Shown here piece after piece: positions 34,428-44,104 of a DNA stretch of 64,000 nt. Each line of letters starts with the position of its first letter. The first letter of the stretch is position 1. The notes under the pieces are model-generated. The model was given only the letters and a program-made list of their open reading frames with translations. It was not told where the DNA came from and ran no database searches. The stretch comes from Pseudomonas migulae NBRC 103157 (lineage in GTDB: Bacteria > Pseudomonadota > Gammaproteobacteria > Pseudomonadales > Pseudomonadaceae). The DNA lies in contig NZ_BDAG01000012.1 of the NCBI RefSeq assembly GCF_002091715.1, positions 79,544 through 143,543 of the forward strand, in the 5' to 3' direction. Made by a program: the position numbers and the translations under genes.

Positions 34428-36518
34428 TTGAAACACTATGCGCCGCTGCTGGCAGGACTCACGCTCGGACTATTTGAACAACCGTTATCAGCGAGAGAAA
34501 GCTTGGTACTGGACGAACTCTCGATCACCGACGTCTTCGTCGAGGAGCGTGCCGATGGCGCCGTGCGCGGCTATCGCGCCACTCGCTCGAGTACAGCCAC
34601 CCGCACCGACACAGACATCCGTGACACGCCGCAGAGCATCGAAGTCGTACCCGCCCAGGTGATCCAGGACCTCAACACCTCCCGTATCGACCGCGCTCTG
34701 GATTTCGCCGGTGGTGTATCACGACAGAACAACTTCGGCGGGCTGACTTTTCTTAACTACAGTGTGCGCGGCTTCACCACGGGAGAGCTCTACAAGAACG
34801 GCTTCGCCATCAACCGTGGCAGCTACAGTTCGCCGGATACCTCGAACATCGAACGCATCGAAGTACTGAAAGGGCCCGCTGCCAGCCTATACGGTCGCGG
34901 CGACCCTGGCGGCCTGGTCAACATCGTCACCAAGCGCCCCCAACGAGAAGCCTCCAGTACTCTGGGTTTCAGCGCGGGCACCTGGGATCGCTATCGAAGC
35001 AACCTAGACGTCAATACTCCACTCGACAGCGAAGGCAACTTGTTGGCCCGGGTCAACCTCGCAATCGAGGACAACGGCAGCTTCCGCGACTACGTCGGCA
35101 ACGAACGAAGCATCGTGAGCCCGTCGCTGATCTGGCAGATTTCGCCAGATACCCGGCTAATGCTGGACACCGAGTTTTCCCGTACCGAAACGGTGTTCGA
35201 TCGAGGCATTCCTGCCGTCAAGGGCGAGTTGGGATCGGTCAAGCGCTCGACCTTTATGGGCGAGCCCAACGATGGCGAAATCCGCAACGATAACCAGACT
35301 ATCGACTTGGCCCTGGAGCACTATCTGAGTGACGATTGGAAACTGCGCCTGGCCAATCACTACACCCAGGGCACACTCAAAGGCGCGAGCTCGGAACCCC
35401 AAGCGCTGGTCGGTACAACCCTGACCCGATTCTACCGAGAACGGAATTTCGAGTGGAACGACAACATCACCCAGGCCGAACTCCACGGAGACTTGGAGCT
35501 TGCCGGTTGGCGGCACCAGACATTGATAGGACTGGAGTACGAGAACTACCGCAACAGTCAGAAGTATCCCCAGAGCGCTACTCTGCGCAGCTATGGCTTG
35601 GATATCTATAACCCGGTTTACGGCCAGTCCAAACCGGCTCTCACCCGCGCCAACGATTTCTACGAGCATACCGAGAGCTACGCCCTCAACCTCCAGGACC
35701 AGATCGCCTTTACCGACCGCTTGCGCGGTTTGATCGGCGTACGTCTGGAACATATCGAACAGACTTCGCTGAACCGAACCACAAGCGTTAATAGCAGCCA
35801 GGAAAAGGACGTCGCCACCCCGCGCATCGGCCTGCTCTATCAACTGACGCCGCAGGTCGGCGTGTTCGCCAATGCATCCACCTCGTTCAAGCCCAACACC
35901 ATTGGTACTAAGGGACAGGTATACAAGCCTGAAAAAGGTCTGGGGTATGAAAGCGGACTGAAACTTGATCTCTTTGACAGCCGCATTGGCGCGACTATCG
36001 CCCTGTTCCAAATCGACAAAGAAAACGTCATCACCACCGACGCCCTTGGAGACAGTGTTGCGGCAGGCAAAGCCCGCAGCAAGGGCCTGGATCTGCAGTT
36101 CAGTGGCCAAGTCACCGATGCCCTGCGCGTCATTGGTGCTTATGCCTACATTGACGCAGAGGTCACCAAAGGCGACGCGGCCATCCCCAAAGGCAGTGAT
36201 CTGCTCGGTATCGCCCGAAACAGCGGCAGCCTGATGGCCGTCCACGAGTTCCAAAACGGGGCTCTTCGGGGCTCAGACGTCGGCGCTGCCGTGAGCTACG
36301 TCGGCGAGCGCTCGGGCCAGGCTGGCAGCACTTTCACCCTCCCCTCATACAGCACCCTCGACCTTCTCGCCCATTACAAAGCCAGCGAAGAAGTCACTGT
36401 CGGGCTGAACCTCAACAACCTGTTCAACCGCAAGTACTACGAACGCGCCTATAACAGCGTCTGGGTCATGCCAGGCGAACCACGCAACCTAAGCGTCAGC
36501 CTGACGCTCAACCTCTGA
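34428..36518 (+). CDS. TonB-dependent receptor, siderophore-receptor type
   Basis: 696 residues from TTG at 34428, which has GGAGAG at the right distance and gives a good signal peptide (KHYAPLLAGLTLGLFEQPLSA). A GTG at 34392 would add an odd extension and overlap the operator. Plug domain: RDTPQSIEVVPAQVIQD, GVSRQNNFGG, IERIEVLKGPAASLYGRGDPGGLVNIVTK. The 22-strand barrel ends LSVSLTLNL. It imports a metal chelate or free metal complex by TonB energy. The next gene encodes a DUF4198 periplasmic protein, a partner often linked to nickel, cobalt or zinc uptake. Confidence 0.88.
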   Translation: MKHYAPLLAGLTLGLFEQPLSARESLVLDELSITDVFVEERADGAVRGYRATRSSTATRTDTDIRDTPQSIEVVPAQVIQDLNTSRIDRALDFAGGVSRQNNFGGLTFLNYSVRGFTTGELYKNGFAINRGSYSSPDTSNIERIEVLKGPAASLYGRGDPGGLVNIVTKRPQREASSTLGFSAGTWDRYRSNLDVNTPLDSEGNLLARVNLAIEDNGSFRDYVGNERSIVSPSLIWQISPDTRLMLDTEFSRTETVFDRGIPAVKGELGSVKRSTFMGEPNDGEIRNDNQTIDLALEHYLSDDWKLRLANHYTQGTLKGASSEPQALVGTTLTRFYRERNFEWNDNITQAELHGDLELAGWRHQTLIGLEYENYRNSQKYPQSATLRSYGLDIYNPVYGQSKPALTRANDFYEHTESYALNLQDQIAFTDRLRGLIGVRLEHIEQTSLNRTTSVNSSQEKDVATPRIGLLYQLTPQVGVFANASTSFKPNTIGTKGQVYKPEKGLGYESGLKLDLFDSRIGATIALFQIDKENVITTDALGDSVAAGKARSKGLDLQFSGQVTDALRVIGAYAYIDAEVTKGDAAIPKGSDLLGIARNSGSLMAVHEFQNGALRGSDVGAAVSYVGERSGQAGSTFTLPSYSTLDLLAHYKASEEVTVGLNLNNLFNRKYYERAYNSVWVMPGEPRNLSVSLTLNL

Positions 36519-36533
36519 TCGAAAGGAATCACC

Positions 36534-37256
36534 ATGCAATCTTCACTAAAAATCGCCGCCGTACTGGCGTTCGTCGCGTCCACACAGGCTAACGCCCACG
36601 GCCTGTGGACCGAGGAACGCCGTGGCAATATCGAGGTGGTGTACGGCCATGGCGCCGAAGACGATGCTTTCAAAGCCGAGAAGATAAAAGGCGGATGGGC
36701 CTATGATGTGACCGGCAAAATGATCCCCGTGACCGTCCAGCGCCTGGCAGACCACGCCCGCCTGCAGCCGCTTAGGCCACCAGCGGTCATGGCTGTGGAG
36801 CTGGATAACGGCCCCTGGTCGCAGACTCCGGACAAGCGATGGATCAATCAAAACCGTACTCAGGTGAAAGACGCCATCGCCTCGACCCATAGTTTCAAAT
36901 ACAGTCTGGCGATCTATCAGGAAGGCGCGCACCTACCAAGGCTAGGCATGCTGCGTTTGGCGATTATCCCTCAAAGCGATCCTGTGAAGATCGGCGTTGG
37001 CAAGGAACTGGAAGTGCAGGTGTTGGTTGACGGCAAGCCAACTGCCGATATCGAACTTGTCGGCGACTACCGCAGTGCACCCTCTGAAATCAGTGGCAAG
37101 ACTGACAAGGAAGGACGTGCACGCATAAAGGTGCGCAACGAAGGCCTGAACATCATCGCCGCGCAATTCACACTCCCGCTGCCCAAAGGCGCGCCGGTAG
37201 ACAAGCAGAGTTTGTTCAGCTCGCTGACTTTCCTTGGGGAGCCACACCACGAATAA
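36534..37256 (+). CDS. DUF4198 periplasmic protein, metal-uptake partner
   Basis: 240 residues, AAAGGA upstream of ATG. Signal peptide ends STQANAHGLWTEE, so the mature N-terminus begins with Ala-His. The protein has a beta-sandwich layout with VGKELEVQVLVDGKPTADIEL and TDKEGRARIKVRNEGLNIIAAQF, matching DUF4198/NikK-like proteins. The His-Gly-Leu-Trp start could bind a metal, as in NikM/NikK systems. It lies 15 bp after the TonB receptor and is almost surely in the same operon. The metal is unknown. Confidence 0.82.
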   Translation: MQSSLKIAAVLAFVASTQANAHGLWTEERRGNIEVVYGHGAEDDAFKAEKIKGGWAYDVTGKMIPVTVQRLADHARLQPLRPPAVMAVELDNGPWSQTPDKRWINQNRTQVKDAIASTHSFKYSLAIYQEGAHLPRLGMLRLAIIPQSDPVKIGVGKELEVQVLVDGKPTADIELVGDYRSAPSEISGKTDKEGRARIKVRNEGLNIIAAQFTLPLPKGAPVDKQSLFSSLTFLGEPHHE

Positions 37257-37299
37257 ACTTCTGTACTGCATCTACAATTGAGATCGAAAATCCGATATG

Positions 37300-37337
37300 G
37301 GCCGATTGCTGCTCGTCACGACAAGCAGCAATCGGCC
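37300..37337. repeat. CAATCGGC intergenic palindromic element, copy 3
   Basis: The most complete copy: GGCCGATTGCTGCT (37300-37313) and AGCAGCAATCGGCC (37324-37337) form a perfect 14-bp stem with a 10-nt loop. Located between convergent genes; it may also terminate transcription. Compare 9704 and 22534. Confidence 0.7.
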
Positions 37338-37371
37338 AAAAGCGACCCATCGCATAACGCAGAGAACGAAC

Positions 37372-38136
37372 TCAACCGCGCACCAGGTAGGCCCCTGAGG
37401 GAACCCGATATCGCAGCTTCTTGCATTTGCCAGGTGCAGGCTGATGCCCCGGCGGACGATCAGGAAACCAAATTCGGCATTTGCCCGGAGGCGGCATATG
37501 GCCACGGGGAATCTCAACCTCAGCGTACGCCAGCTCAGGCTCGACATTAGCCATTTGCAATTGTCCTTCGGCCCCGGCTCTGCCCGCCGTCGGTACATCC
37601 GAAACCCGATCTGCCTTTGCGCTAGCGAAGTGGTCAGCGTCACGTCCAGTGTCCGGAGTGGATTGCTCAACAACCGCCATTTCCGCTTCGCGGCGCCTTT
37701 GGGTCTCCTCTTCCAGCCCCTTCTGTACTGCGGCCAGGTTCTCGTTGGCATTGGACGGGGAACCCGAAGATTGGGCCTGCTGTGCCGCCTGGATCAATTG
37801 GAAGTTGCGGTTACGCAACTCGACGTTGCGACCAACCCGCATGTTCGAGCGCGCCGCCAAGGTTTCAGCCTGCTGGTACTGCCCTTGCTGAAGACGCAAT
37901 ACACCGAGGTAATGCAGCGTCGCGGGATTGTTCGGCTGGATATGCAGGGCACGCTCCAGCGTAGCGGCGGCCTGATCCAGTTGGCCATTTTCATACTGTC
38001 GCGAGGCTGTTTCGATCAGGGTGGTCGATGCACTGTTGCTTTGCGCGGGCGCTCTCCGCTCGGCAGCGACAGAACAAAACGACGCAACAGCGCAGAACAC
38101 AAAGATGAGGCCCGGCAGAAAACTCTTGGTTGGCAT
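37372..38136 (-). CDS. TPR-repeat exported protein with PGKC repeats
   Basis: 254 residues from ATG at 38136. A signal peptide is likely (SFLPGLIFVFCAVASFCSVAAE). About two tetratricopeptide repeats follow (IETASRQYENGQLDQAAATL, HYLGVLRLQQGQYQQAETLAA). Then comes a Gln/Glu/Ala-rich, probably disordered stretch. The C-terminus has two copies of a P-x-GKC motif (PPPGKCRIWFPDRPPG, PAPGKCKKL) and ends PSGAYLVRG. A protein-binding scaffold in the periplasm is plausible. No known family assigned. Convergent with the DUF4198 gene. Confidence 0.75.
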   Translation of the reverse strand: MPTKSFLPGLIFVFCAVASFCSVAAERRAPAQSNSASTTLIETASRQYENGQLDQAAATLERALHIQPNNPATLHYLGVLRLQQGQYQQAETLAARSNMRVGRNVELRNRNFQLIQAAQQAQSSGSPSNANENLAAVQKGLEEETQRRREAEMAVVEQSTPDTGRDADHFASAKADRVSDVPTAGRAGAEGQLQMANVEPELAYAEVEIPRGHMPPPGKCRIWFPDRPPGHQPAPGKCKKLRYRVPSGAYLVRG

Positions 38137-38543
38137 CAGGGGGCGGACTCGACTGAACTCGGACGGCACTGCCGTAAAGCAGCGCCACAGCGCTGCCCGG
38201 CATTTCCAATACAGGGCCGCTATTGACCTGGCCAACACCCTGAAGTTCCGGCTGTAACGTCCGCCGCAACCCGTATCATTTTTTACCCCCCCAACAACTA
38301 ATCACGACCTATTGCTGCACTTCACGCAGAGCAGAAAATGGTCAGAAGCGGGCATCGAGAAAGCAGACTTCAAAACTGGTCGAACACTGAGACTGTTGTG
38401 GATTTAAGCAACGGCCCCCTCGAACTTTTCCCTATTTATCGGTCTATGTGGATAGGCACATCCGTTCGGTAAGCACGCCCTTCGCAGGCTTGCGCCGCCA
38501 GATGGCCACAAGCCTAATAGTCAATCAGAGGTTGTCTTCGCTC
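38137..38543. other. 407-bp divergent region between TPR gene and basic protein gene
   Basis: Contains the promoters of both flanking genes; I could not identify an operator. The start region of the basic protein has GAGGTTGTC about 10 bp before its ATG. A longer in-frame extension from 38448 exists but lacks a ribosome site. Confidence 0.4.
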
Positions 38544-38942
38544 ATGAAACTCCATGTTCCACGGATGGTGTTCTTCGGCCTGTTCGCGTTCGCGGTAGTG
38601 GGCTCGGCATCAGCCACACAGATGAAAACCTCAACCCCTGCTTCCGCAACTGAAGTCCCAGCCGTTCAGACTCCTGCCCAAGCCGCCGGCAACCCTTGGC
38701 CGACCTTGGCCAGTATGGCCGGCACGCAGCAAGGGCCGTTGCTTGCCCATGACGACCGATACTGGCATGACGACCGTTGGCACGATCGTAGAGACGATTG
38801 GCGCCGAGACGACTGGCGCAGAGATCAGTGGCGTAGAGAGCAAGCTCGCCGAGAAGCTGAGCGCCATCGTGATTGGGAGCGCCACCAGAATCGGGCCATG
38901 CGGCACCGTTACGAGAACGATCACCGTTACTATCGTCGCTAG
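38544..38942 (+). CDS. Exported Arg/Asp/Trp-rich low-complexity protein
   Basis: 132 residues from ATG at 38544, with GAGGTTG upstream. A signal sequence is present (MVFFGLFAFAVVGSASATQ). After a Pro/Thr/Ala-rich spacer, residues ~70-132 are repeats of Arg, Asp, Trp and His (HDDRRDDWRRDDWRRDQW) with a tail of RHRYENDHRYYRR. It should form an amphipathic, highly charged helix outside the cytoplasm. Similar proteins are annotated only as hypothetical in pseudomonads. Function unknown; envelope or DNA/LPS binding is conceivable. Confidence 0.7.
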   Translation: MKLHVPRMVFFGLFAFAVVGSASATQMKTSTPASATEVPAVQTPAQAAGNPWPTLASMAGTQQGPLLAHDDRYWHDDRWHDRRDDWRRDDWRRDQWRREQARREAERHRDWERHQNRAMRHRYENDHRYYRR

Positions 38943-39027
38943 CGCGAAGCCCCGGAACAATCCGTCTGCAACACGGGCAATACTGCGCCAACCTGCAAAC
39001 CACGACTCAAACCGGTCCGAAATACAA

Positions 39028-39054
39028 AACGCCCGATGCGATGCATCGGGCGTT
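39028..39054 (+). terminator. Hairpin after the Arg/Asp/Trp-rich gene
   Basis: Perfect 12-bp stem AACGCCCGATGC (39028-39039) with 39043-39054 and a 3-nt loop; no T-run of note. Probable terminator or REP-like palindrome. Confidence 0.6.
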
Positions 39055-39090
39055 GGGATGAAACAGGTGTAAACCCTCAGAACTAGACAA

Positions 39091-39227
<137 letters not shown>

Positions 39228-39289
39228 GTCTTGGTGAGGCGCATTCTATAGAATCCAGATGCCCCGTCAACCCCTTGATTCAAAAAAGT

Positions 39290-39850
39290 TTATTTCTTTT
39301 CCACGTCGGTCTTCAGATGCGGCCAGGCAGCCCGCAAATATTGAACCATGGACCACAGCGTCAGGCCCGCCGAGATCATCAGCAAGGCATAACCCACCAG
39401 AACCCAGAACGTGAAGTCCGACGGATTGGCCAGCAGGATCACCAGCGCCAGCATTTGCGCAGCGGTTTTCCATTTGCCCAGGTTCGACACGGCAACGTGA
39501 GCACGAGCACCGAGCTCGGCCATCCACTCCCGCAGCGCCGAGACGACAATTTCGCGACCGATGATCACTGCTGCCGGCAGCGTGAGCCACAGGTTACCGT
39601 GTTCCTGCACCAGCAACACCAGCGCCACGGCGACCATCAGTTTGTCGGCCACCGGATCGAGAAAAGCCCCGAACGGCGTGCTTTGCTCCAGTCGGCGAGC
39701 CAGATAACCATCCAGCCAGTCCGTGGCGGCGGCAAACGCAAAGACCGAAGCAGACGCCAGGTAGCTCCATTGGTAAGGCAGGTAGAACAGCAAAATGAAG
39801 ATCGGGATAAGCAGGACGCGTAGAACGGTAATCAGATTAGGGATATTCAT
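39290..39850 (-). CDS. pgsA: CDP-diacylglycerol-glycerol-3-phosphate 3-phosphatidyltransferase
   Basis: 186 residues from ATG at 39850; a GTG two codons upstream is possible. Starts [16 protein letters not shown]. The CDP-alcohol phosphotransferase motif D-x2-DG-x2-AR-x8-G-x3-D-x3-D is visible as [28 protein letters not shown]. It makes phosphatidylglycerophosphate, the committed step to phosphatidylglycerol and cardiolipin, in the inner membrane. Gene order uvrC-pgsA-tRNA-Gly is conserved in Pseudomonas. Confidence 0.95.
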   Translation of the reverse strand: MNIPNLITVLRVLLIPIFILLFYLPYQWSYLASASVFAFAAATDWLDGYLARRLEQSTPFGAFLDPVADKLMVAVALVLLVQEHGNLWLTLPAAVIIGREIVVSALREWMAELGARAHVAVSNLGKWKTAAQMLALVILLANPSDFTFWVLVGYALLMISAGLTLWSMVQYLRAAWPHLKTDVEKK

Positions 39851-39882
39851 CGGCACAACTGGCTACGAGGTGAGGTGGCATT

Positions 39883-41706
39883 CTACTCGCTGTGCAGATT
39901 TGCATAAATCAACTCTGCGAGCTTTTTACTGATCCCGGGTGCTTTGGCGATCTCTTCGATGCTGGCACGAGACAGCTCCTGCAATCCACCAAAATGTTTC
40001 AACAAATCGCGCCGGCGTGTCGGTCCAACGCCTGCAACGCCTTCCAGTGTAGACGTGCGGCGCGTTTTACCACGACGGGCGCGGTGCCCGGTAATCGCAA
40101 AACGGTGAGCTTCGTCACGGATCTGCTGGATCAAATGCAATGCCGGGGAATCTCCACGCAAGGTGAATTCGTGGGCGGCGTCGTTGAGGTACAAGGTTTC
40201 GAAACCGGCCTTGCGTGTCGCGCCCTTGGCCACGCCCAGCAGAATCAGGTCGGGCACCGCCAGCTCATTGAGCACATCACGCGCCATGGACAACTGCCCC
40301 TTGCCGCCATCGACCAACAGGATGTCCGGCAGCTTGCCCTCCCCGTCCTTCAGTTTGCTGAAGCGTCGGGTCAGGGCCTGGTGCATCGCGGCATAGTCAT
40401 CGCCCGGTGTGACGCCTTCGATATTGTAGCGACGGTAGTCGGACTTGATCGGGCCTTCGGGACCGAATACCACACAGGACGCCACGGTCGCTTCGCCGCT
40501 GGAGTGACTGATGTCGTAACACTCCAGGCGCTGCGGCGGCTCATCCAGTTTCAGCACGTCGGCCAGGGCATCGAAACGCGCGGCGACGTGTTGGCGGTTG
40601 GCCAGACGCGCGCCCAGCGCCTGCTCGGCATTGGTCACGGCCAATTGCTGCCAGCGCGCCCGCGTCCCGCGAACCCTGTGGCTGATGGTCAGTTCGCGAC
40701 CACGCAACTCTTCAATGGCTGCAATCAGCGTCGGAAAATCTTCGTGTACCACGTTGACGATCAATTCGCTCGGCAAGTCGCGCTCAGGGCTGCTGATGAA
40801 ATACTGACCGAGAAACGCGGCCATGACCTCGGACACGTCTTCTTCAATACCCACCTGCGGGAAAAAGTTCTTGCTCCCCAGCACCCGGCCACCGCGCACG
40901 CTGATCAGATGAACACAGGCACCGCCCGGGTTGACGAACGCGGCGATCACGTCGACATCTCCGGTCCCGCCTTCCATGCTCTGCTGATCCTGAACCCGGC
41001 GCAGCAAGGAGATCTGGTCACGCAATTCGGCGGCTCGCTCGAACTCGAGGTTGATCGCCGCCTCTTCCATGCCGGCCGATAACTCGTCGGTCAGCGCGTT
41101 GCTGCGCCCCTCCAGGAACATCACCGAGTGCCGTACGTCTTCGGCGTACACCTCGGGCTCCACCAGGCCGACACAAGGCGCCTTGCAGCGTTTGATCTGA
41201 TATTGCAGGCACGGCCGCGTGCGGTTCTTGTAATAGCTGTCTTCGCACTGGCGCACGAAAAAGGTCTTTTGCAGCAGGCTCAGGCTTTCGCGAATCGCAC
41301 CGGCACTGGGATAGGGACCGAAATACTTGCCTTTGGCCTTCTTCGCACCACGATGAATGCTCAGGCGCGGGAACTGGCCATCGGAGAGAAACACGTACGG
41401 GTAGGATTTGTCGTCGCGCAACAGAATGTTGTAGGGCGGCCGCCATTCCTTGATCAGCGTCTGCTCAAGCAGCAAGGCTTCGGTTTCGTTGGCGGTGATC
41501 GTCGTTTCGACTTGGGCAATCCGCGCCACCAGCGCAGCGGTTTTCGGCGCGAGCCCGGACTTGCGGAAGTAACTCGACAGGCGATTCTTGAGGTTCTTGG
41601 CCTTGCCGACGTAGAGCAGACGCGCTTCGCTGTCAAACATGCGATAGACGCCGGGGCGTCCACTGACCGTCGACAGGAAAGCACTTGGATCAAAGGTGTC
41701 AGTCAT
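39883..41706 (-). CDS. uvrC: Excinuclease ABC subunit C
   Basis: 607 residues. N-terminal GIY-YIG nuclease ([25 protein letters not shown]), [25 protein letters not shown] cysteine region, UVR motif ([20 protein letters not shown]), RNase H-like endonuclease half ([33 protein letters not shown]), and C-terminal helix-hairpin-helix pair ([21 protein letters not shown]). It makes the 3' and 5' cuts in nucleotide excision repair with UvrB. It starts 2 bp after gacA's stop: the classic gacA-uvrC operon. Confidence 0.98.
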   Translation of the reverse strand: MTDTFDPSAFLSTVSGRPGVYRMFDSEARLLYVGKAKNLKNRLSSYFRKSGLAPKTAALVARIAQVETTITANETEALLLEQTLIKEWRPPYNILLRDDKSYPYVFLSDGQFPRLSIHRGAKKAKGKYFGPYPSAGAIRESLSLLQKTFFVRQCEDSYYKNRTRPCLQYQIKRCKAPCVGLVEPEVYAEDVRHSVMFLEGRSNALTDELSAGMEEAAINLEFERAAELRDQISLLRRVQDQQSMEGGTGDVDVIAAFVNPGGACVHLISVRGGRVLGSKNFFPQVGIEEDVSEVMAAFLGQYFISSPERDLPSELIVNVVHEDFPTLIAAIEELRGRELTISHRVRGTRARWQQLAVTNAEQALGARLANRQHVAARFDALADVLKLDEPPQRLECYDISHSSGEATVASCVVFGPEGPIKSDYRRYNIEGVTPGDDYAAMHQALTRRFSKLKDGEGKLPDILLVDGGKGQLSMARDVLNELAVPDLILLGVAKGATRKAGFETLYLNDAAHEFTLRGDSPALHLIQQIRDEAHRFAITGHRARRGKTRRTSTLEGVAGVGPTRRRDLLKHFGGLQELSRASIEEIAKAPGISKKLAELIYANLHSE

Positions 41707-41708
41707 TT

Positions 41709-42350
41709 TCAGAGGCTGGCATCAACCATGCCGTGACGAACCGCCAACAGCGTCAACTCGACATCGCTGCTGATCGAAAGCTTTTCGAAAATTCGGTAAC
41801 GGTAGGTGTTCACGGTTTTGGGCGACAGGCACAACTTGTCGGAAATGATCTGCACCTTCTGGCAGCCGACAATCATCAGTGCGATCTGGATTTCCCGTTC
41901 CGACAGTGCGTCGAACGGCGAATCGTTGGTCGGCTGAAAAGATTTGATCGCCAGTTGCTGGGCAATTTGCGGGCTGATGTAGCGCTGGCCGGCAAACACC
42001 AGGCGGATGGCCTGGACCATTTCCGGCAACCCGGCGCCTTTGGTCAGGTAACCGGCGGCTCCGGCCTGCAACAACCGTGTAGGAAACGGATCTTCCTCAC
42101 ACACGGTGACCGCAACGACCTTGATATCCGGATGACTGCGCAACAATTTGCGGGTGGCCTCAAGACCGCCGATACCGGGCATCTTGACGTCCATCAGCAC
42201 CACATCGGGTTTCAACTCACGCGCCTTGAGCAGGGATTCTTCACCTGACTCGGCCTGGCCGACCACTTGCAGGCCATCGATGTCAGCCAGCATTCGTGTA
42301 ATGCCTGTACGAACGAGATCATGGTCATCGACTACTAGCACCCTAATCAA
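41709..42350 (-). CDS. gacA: Response regulator GacA
   Basis: 213 residues starting at the rare TTG codon at 42350 with AGGTG upstream, as known for Pseudomonas gacA. Receiver domain: [13 protein letters not shown] with phosphoacceptor Asp in [10 protein letters not shown], Thr in VVAVTV, Lys in YLTKGAG. The LuxR-type HTH follows ([39 protein letters not shown]). It is activated by the sensor GacS and drives rsmY/rsmZ transcription, thereby controlling secondary metabolites, cyanide and biofilm. Followed directly by uvrC. Confidence 0.98.
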   Translation of the reverse strand: MIRVLVVDDHDLVRTGITRMLADIDGLQVVGQAESGEESLLKARELKPDVVLMDVKMPGIGGLEATRKLLRSHPDIKVVAVTVCEEDPFPTRLLQAGAAGYLTKGAGLPEMVQAIRLVFAGQRYISPQIAQQLAIKSFQPTNDSPFDALSEREIQIALMIVGCQKVQIISDKLCLSPKTVNTYRYRIFEKLSISSDVELTLLAVRHGMVDASL

Positions 42351-42476
42351 GCAGACACCTCGCGATATGGTCTTATTGAGTTGTCGACACCTTAGCAAAA
42401 AGCGACTGGCAGACCTAGCGGCAAGCGTCATATAAAAAGTTTCAATACATCTTGAAAGGCTTGTGCGATGCGTGTT

Positions 42477-42920
42477 TCAGCGATCCGCGACCTCGACATC
42501 GCGCTGCATTCTCAGGAAACACTCGTCTGCGCCGACCACCTGCAGGCCCTTTCTTTCATATAAGGCTTTTGCCGGATTATTTACAAACACCGTCAACCGC
42601 AGGGCCGGGCGGCGTTCCTTGCGCGCCATCGACAATACCTGATCGATCGCCCAGGAACCGGCACCCTGCCCCTGGAACGTGTCGAGCACATGCAACTCAC
42701 GGATGTACAAGGCCCTTGCGTCCCGGCTGAGGCTCACATACCCCAGTACCACCTCATCGCGCACGATCAGCCAGTTTTCCCGCCCCGCCCACGCAACATC
42801 GAAGGCCTCGTCCTGCCACAGCAGATCGTGCTGAATGTAGTAGCGGAGCATGGTTTGACAGGTCAATTCCCGTGCAAAGTCTAGGTCCTGCGATGTCGCC
42901 GGACGTAATTCGAACCCCAT
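42477..42920 (-). CDS. GNAT-family N-acetyltransferase
   Basis: 147 residues. GNAT fold with VVLGYVSLSRDARALYIRELHVLDTFQGQGAGSWAIDQVL, where the QGQGAGS loop binds acetyl-CoA pyrophosphate, and VFVNNPAKALYERKGLQVVG near the end. The acceptor is not predictable. Its start overlaps the end of the CN hydrolase gene by 1 bp (TGATG), so the two are co-translated and likely act on related molecules. Confidence 0.85.
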   Translation of the reverse strand: MGFELRPATSQDLDFARELTCQTMLRYYIQHDLLWQDEAFDVAWAGRENWLIVRDEVVLGYVSLSRDARALYIRELHVLDTFQGQGAGSWAIDQVLSMARKERRPALRLTVFVNNPAKALYERKGLQVVGADECFLRMQRDVEVADR

Positions 42921-43678
42921 CAGACCTCCGCGACGGCAACGACGCGCCCCATCCAGCCATCAGCTGTGCGGCGAGCAACGACCAGCAGACTGCCAGTACC
43001 GGGTGCAGCGGTAATCAGCGAACCGTCCGACGCCCAGATCGCGCTGCGTCCTGCCGACTCCCAGCCCCCCGTCGCACCGCCGTGGTTGGCCATCAGCACC
43101 GCCATCGAATGCGTGACGGCATAGCCCTGCAGCAACGCGGTGTCCGGGGCGTAGCCTTTTTCAGTGATCAGCACGCCTGCTGCATACAGATCGGCGCCCT
43201 GTTGCGCCGCTGCGGCCGCATGGCTGGCGTGGGAAAAATCGGCGCACACCGCCAGGGCGACCGTGTCACCGCCAATTACCAGGGTAGAACCGCCAAAGCC
43301 CGGTGCAAACGCTACTTCCTCGCCGGGATGCAGATGCTGTTTGCTGTAGACCCCCAGCGAGCCATCGGCGCCCAGGACCAGCGCTCCGATCAACACTGGC
43401 GAATTCTCCGACAGACGAATAGGCATCCCGACCACAGTCGTTACACCGATTTCCTGCGCGAAATGCCTTAACGGTTGCAGTAGCGCATCCTCCGGTGCAA
43501 TCGCCAGCTCAACCGCCAGCCCACCCTCGTACCCGGTCAGCGACAGTTCCGGAAACACCAGCAACTGCACGCCCTGCTCCGCCGCCGCCTGCATGAAGCG
43601 TTGATGCCCGGCGATATTGGCGGCCAGGTCTCCCGCGATAGAGATCGATTGAGCGGCGGCGATGGTCAGCGGCGTCAT
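42920..43678 (-). CDS. Carbon-nitrogen hydrolase (nitrilase superfamily)
   Basis: 252 residues. Superfamily Glu in LLVFPELSLTGYEG, Lys in YSKQHLHPGEEVAFAPG, and Cys in VALAVCADFSHASHAA, so the Glu-Lys-Cys triad is complete. Family members hydrolyse amides, carbamoyl groups or nitriles; the short size and FAPGFGG loop suggest an amidase rather than a true nitrilase. AAGGACG precedes the ATG. Coupled to the acetyltransferase gene downstream. Not related to the Nit1C nitrilase beyond the fold. Confidence 0.85.
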   Translation of the reverse strand: MTPLTIAAAQSISIAGDLAANIAGHQRFMQAAAEQGVQLLVFPELSLTGYEGGLAVELAIAPEDALLQPLRHFAQEIGVTTVVGMPIRLSENSPVLIGALVLGADGSLGVYSKQHLHPGEEVAFAPGFGGSTLVIGGDTVALAVCADFSHASHAAAAAQQGADLYAAGVLITEKGYAPDTALLQGYAVTHSMAVLMANHGGATGGWESAGRSAIWASDGSLITAAPGTGSLLVVARRTADGWMGRVVAVAEV

Positions 43679-43839
43679 GGTTCGTCCTTGTAACGTTGTG
43701 TTTTTGTTTAAGCGATGAGTGTGTCACAACCTTCGACGCACTCAAGCGATAGAAAACGCCGTCGGTGATCGATAGCAATTTCTGATTGAATCCGCGTACC
43801 GGCCTCTAGTAAGCTCGGCGCATCCATCGGAGACAGACC

Positions 43840-43968
43840 ATGTTGAACGCCCTCTCACAGCTTCGTACCGCCAGCGCCCTGCGCTCGGTTGCGGCTGCCC
43901 GGGTGAACGTCGTTTGCGCTCCGGTCAGCTTTTATTTTGGGTATTGGTTTAGCCACTGGCGCGCCTGA
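43840..43968 (+). CDS. Aromatic-rich leader peptide 1 of DAHP synthase gene
   Basis: 42 codons from ATG at 43840 with GGAGA upstream. The end, SFYFGYWFSHWRA (residues 30-42), packs three Phe, two Tyr and two Trp into ten residues just before the stop at 43968. A strong terminator hairpin follows at 44016. This is the layout of ribosome-mediated attenuation: stalling at aromatic codons would prevent terminator formation. The target gene, 3-deoxy-7-phosphoheptulonate synthase, makes the precursor of all three amino acids. An antiterminator pairing was not worked out. Confidence 0.72.
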   Translation: MLNALSQLRTASALRSVAAARVNVVCAPVSFYFGYWFSHWRA

Positions 43969-44015
43969 TACCCACACGGCGCCCACTTTAAACGGGTCGC
44001 CACCAGAGAATTCTC

Positions 44016-44055
44016 AACCCCCGGTCGGCCTCCCGACCGGGGGTTTTGTTTTTTC
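44016..44055 (+). terminator. Attenuator terminator between the two leader peptides
   Basis: Perfect 13-bp stem AACCCCCGGTCGG (44016-44028) with CCGACCGGGGGTT (44033-44045), 4-nt loop, then TTGTTTTTTC. A strong Rho-independent terminator 48 nt after leader peptide 1's stop. Confidence 0.88.
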
Positions 44056-44104
44056 AGCCCTACGTATTTTTAGCAACACACCAGACAACCTGAGGATTCA
44101 CGAC

